Source: Pseudomonadota bacterium (lineage in GTDB: Bacteria > Myxococcota > Polyangia > Polyangiales > Polyangiaceae). From it: DNA of 7,163 nucleotides. Of the stretch, positions 5,536-7,163 are shown in pieces. The DNA is taken from positions 1 to 7,163 of the forward strand of contig JAEZYO010000848.1 in NCBI GenBank assembly GCA_023419055.1. The letters are read 5' to 3'. The notes under the pieces are model-generated. The model saw only the letters and a list, made by a program, of their open reading frames with translations, was not told the origin of the DNA and did no database searches. Position numbers and translations under genes: made by a program. Position 1 is the stretch's first letter. Every line of letters begins with the position of its first letter.

Positions 5536-5553
5536 CTCGTGCGCGCGCACGAG
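5536..5553. repeat. 18-bp perfect palindrome in the gap before the MerR-TPR gene
   Basis: CTCGTGCGCGCGCACGAG reads the same on both strands over 18 bp. Allowing a 4-nt loop it also forms a 7-bp hairpin. It is about 107 bp upstream of the TTGACA box at 5643. It could be an operator for a dimeric regulator, possibly the MerR-type protein encoded downstream, or a transcript-end hairpin for the 160-aa gene. A second, shorter palindrome, ACGACGTCGT, lies at 5586-5595. Confidence 0.4.
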
Positions 5554-5642
5554 TCGCGCGGAATCGGCGCGTCCCCTTCCGCGACACGACGTCGTCAAAG
5601 CGCGGGCAATCACCGCCGGCTTCTCGACCAGCCCACGCCCCC

Positions 5643-5669
5643 TTGACAGCCAAGCGCGCGCGGAAGAAT
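5643..5669 (+). promoter_or_regulatory. Candidate promoter of the MerR-TPR gene
   Basis: TTGACA at 5643-5648 is an exact -35 consensus. The best -10 in range is AAGAAT (5664-5669; 4 of 6) after a 15-bp spacer, which is short. MerR regulators often act at promoters with unusual spacers, but those are typically longer, so that link should not be pressed. The predicted start, around 5676, would give a leader of about 20 nt before the ATG at 5697. Confidence 0.35.
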
Positions 5670-5696
5670 TGATCGTCCTGCTTGGATCGCATCGCC

Positions 5697-6689
5697 ATGG
5701 GTCGTAGAAAACGTCGCGACGACAAAATCATCCACGTCGTGTTCGGCCCAGGCGGCGGTCGAGTCGAGCGGAACAAGGAACAGCGCCCCGCGCGCGAGGA
5801 CGGCGCTGCGCCCGGCCGCGAGCCGCTCACCGACTTCTTCACGCGCAGCGAGATCTCTCGCCTCCTCGACATCACTCCGGCGCGCTTGCGCACGCTCGAT
5901 CGCGCCGGCGTCGTGTCGCCCACGGGGCGCAGGCTCGGTCGCCGCGCGTACACCTTCTCCGATCTCATCGCGCTCCGCACCGCGCAGTCTCTCTTGCAGC
6001 GCAAGGTGCGCCTGCGCGACGTGACGCGAGCGGTGGGGTTGCTCAAGCGCACGCTGCCCAAGGTGACTCGGCCGCTTCAAGAGCTCCGCATCGTGTCGGA
6101 TGGACAGCGCGTGGTGGTGCGGAGCCACGACGGCGCGTTCGAGCCGCTCACCGGTCAGATGCTCCTCGACTTCGAGGTGCGCTCGCTGCGCGACGACGTC
6201 GTGCGCGTGCTGCGCCCATCAGCCGGGCGCGAGCGGGCCCGCACGGCGTACGAGCTCTACCTCCGCGCGAGCCAGCTCGACGAAGATCCCCCGACCATGG
6301 ATGAGGCCGAGCGCCTCTACCGTCAGGCCATCGGCCTCGACCCCTGGCTCGCCATCGCCTACACGAACCTCGGTAACATCCGCTTCCGCCGGCAGGACCC
6401 GGAAGCCGCCGAGCTTTTGTATCGAAAAGCCCTGGAAATCGACGCTCGGCAGCCCGAGGCTCAGTACAACCTGGGCTACGTCACGCTCGAGCGGGGGGAC
6501 CCGGAGGGGAGCATTCCGCTGTTCCTCGGCGCCATCCAGGCGGACCCGAAGTTCGCGGACGCGTACTTCAACCTCGCCATGGCGTACGAGCAGGTAGGCG
6601 ACTCCCAGAAGGCGCGCCCGTTCTGGAAGAACTACATCCAGCTCGAGCCTGCGGGCACCTGGACCGAAATCGCAAAGCGCCACCTCTGA
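5697..6689 (+). CDS. MerR-type HTH regulator fused to TPR repeats
   Basis: This is a 330-residue cytoplasmic protein, probably a DNA-binding regulator with a protein-interaction C-terminus. Residues 47-104 are a MerR-family winged helix-turn-helix: 'FFTRSEISRLLDIT', 'ARLRTLDRAGVVSP' and the wing 'GRRAYTFSDLIALRTAQSLL'. Residues about 105-180 form a short linking domain with a strand pair ('RIVSDGQRVVVRSHDGAF'). Residues 181-318 hold four TPR units ending in 'IGLDP', 'LEIDA', 'IQADP' and 'IQLEP', with typical 'AYTNLGN', 'AQYNLGY' and 'AYFNLAM' A-helices. No metal-, drug- or B12-binding effector region is present. The ATG at 5697 is preferred over a TTG at 5682 because the latter adds only five residues and has no ribosome binding site; neither is strong. 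The basic N-terminus 'MGRRKRRDDK' may contact DNA. The gene ends 15 bp from the convergent amidase gene. MerR-TPR fusions occur in myxobacteria and acidobacteria as far as I recall; targets are unknown. Confidence 0.88.
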   Translation: MGRRKRRDDKIIHVVFGPGGGRVERNKEQRPAREDGAAPGREPLTDFFTRSEISRLLDITPARLRTLDRAGVVSPTGRRLGRRAYTFSDLIALRTAQSLLQRKVRLRDVTRAVGLLKRTLPKVTRPLQELRIVSDGQRVVVRSHDGAFEPLTGQMLLDFEVRSLRDDVVRVLRPSAGRERARTAYELYLRASQLDEDPPTMDEAERLYRQAIGLDPWLAIAYTNLGNIRFRRQDPEAAELLYRKALEIDARQPEAQYNLGYVTLERGDPEGSIPLFLGAIQADPKFADAYFNLAMAYEQVGDSQKARPFWKNYIQLEPAGTWTEIAKRHL

Positions 6690-6704
6690 GCGCGCGACCG
6701 AGCG

Positions 6705-7163
6705 TCAGCAACCGAGCTTGATGTGGCGGAGCGACGGCAGCGAGCCGCGCACGTCCTCGATGCGGCGACGCTCGACGCCCACGGTTCGAAATCCGATCCC
6801 GTCGGAGCACTCCGCGATCACCGTGCCCCACGGATCGGCGACGAGCGAGTGCCCGTAGGTCTTTCTTCCGCCGGGGTGAGTCCCCCACTGGGCCGCGGCG
6901 GCCACGTAGCATTGACTTTCGATCGCGCGCGCGCGGAGCAGGACGTGCCAATGATCCTTACCGGTGTGGAGCGTGAACGCCGCCGGGACCACGAGCACCT
7001 CGGCTCCCGCGTTCACCAGCCTGCGGTAGAGCTCGGGGAAGCGCACGTCGTAACAGGTCGACAGTCCGACCTGGAAGCCCGCCAGGTTCAGCACGCGCGT
7101 CTCGTCGCCGGGGGTGGTGCTGCTCGACTCACGAAGCGCGGTGCCGTCGGCGAGGTCGACGTC
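6705..7163 (-). CDS. Nitrilase-superfamily amidase, Nit1/deaminated glutathione amidase-like, C-terminal part (5' end outside window)
   Basis: The visible 152 residues are the C-terminal half of a carbon-nitrogen hydrolase. These cytoplasmic enzymes cleave amide bonds with a Glu-Lys-Cys triad. The nucleophile is Cys37 of the visible part, in 'GLSTCYDVRFPELYRRL' (codon at 7053-7055). Downstream are 'AEVLVVPAAFTLHTGKDHWH', 'LLRARAIESQCYVAAAAQWG', 'TYGHSLVADPWGTVIAE' and a C-terminal 'LPSLRHIKL'. The HTGKDHWHVLLRARAIE and YGHS-DPWG segments point to the Nit1/Nit2 branch, which hydrolyses deaminated glutathione or alpha-ketoglutaramate, more than to aliphatic nitrilases. The catalytic Glu and Lys lie right of the window; the fragment opens with 'DVDLADG', which in relatives directly follows the K-x-HLF motif. 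The stop at 6705-6707 is 15 bp from that of the MerR-TPR gene, and no terminator is seen between them. The exact substrate is inferred only from similarity. Confidence 0.9.
   Translation of the reverse strand, partial: DVDLADGTALRESSSTTPGDETRVLNLAGFQVGLSTCYDVRFPELYRRLVNAGAEVLVVPAAFTLHTGKDHWHVLLRARAIESQCYVAAAAQWGTHPGGRKTYGHSLVADPWGTVIAECSDGIGFRTVGVERRRIEDVRGSLPSLRHIKLGC

Noticed and set aside
1..7163. CRISPR array, insertion sequence, phage, tRNA or toxin-antitoxin module.
   Set aside because: No regularly spaced repeats, terminal inverted repeats, transposase motifs, tRNA cloverleaf or typical toxin/antitoxin pair were seen. The small genes at 3962 and 4358 are not adjacent enough or similar enough to known antitoxins to be called one.

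Overview
The window is GC-rich, densely coded DNA from a bacterial chromosome. The codon bias, the gene neighbours (an nrdR-ribD pair, an FHA protein fused to a CpaF-like domain, a MerR-HTH/TPR fusion) and several small orphan proteins suggest a deltaproteobacterium, most likely a myxobacterium of the Polyangiales/Sorangiineae type. That placement is an inference. I see no transposase, integrase, phage gene, CRISPR array, tRNA or rRNA.

Layout, left to right. (1) Positions 1-1954, + strand, housekeeping: the 3' end of nrdR (repressor of ribonucleotide reductase genes), overlapped by ribD (bifunctional riboflavin deaminase/reductase), then def (peptide deformylase). A perfect 8-bp inverted repeat lies in the ribD-def gap. 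(2) Positions 1992-4693, - strand: a 611-aa FHA protein whose C-terminal CpaF/TadA-type ATPase domain has lost its Walker A lysine and histidine box, preceded by a 64-aa helical protein and a 111-aa orphan protein with a strong Shine-Dalgarno sequence. The gaps between these three genes hold hairpins and a FadR/GntR-like palindrome. (3) Positions 4694-4956: a divergent intergenic region. (4) Positions 4957-6689, + strand: a 160-aa protein of unknown family, a 257-bp gap with an 18-bp perfect palindrome and a consensus -35 box, then a MerR-type HTH fused to four TPR repeats. (5) Positions 6705-7163, - strand: the C-terminal part of a nitrilase-superfamily amidase resembling Nit1/deaminated glutathione amidase, running off the right edge.

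How the genes relate. The left block is core metabolism and protein maturation. The FHA protein looks like a signalling or scaffold component derived from a Tad/type IV secretion ATPase: the phosphothreonine-binding module is intact and the motor is apparently dead. The MerR-TPR protein looks like a regulator that replaced the usual MerR ligand domain with a protein-interaction domain. No single new multi-gene system is demonstrable. The strongest candidate for something under-described is the - strand group of FHA-pseudoATPase plus two small orphan proteins.
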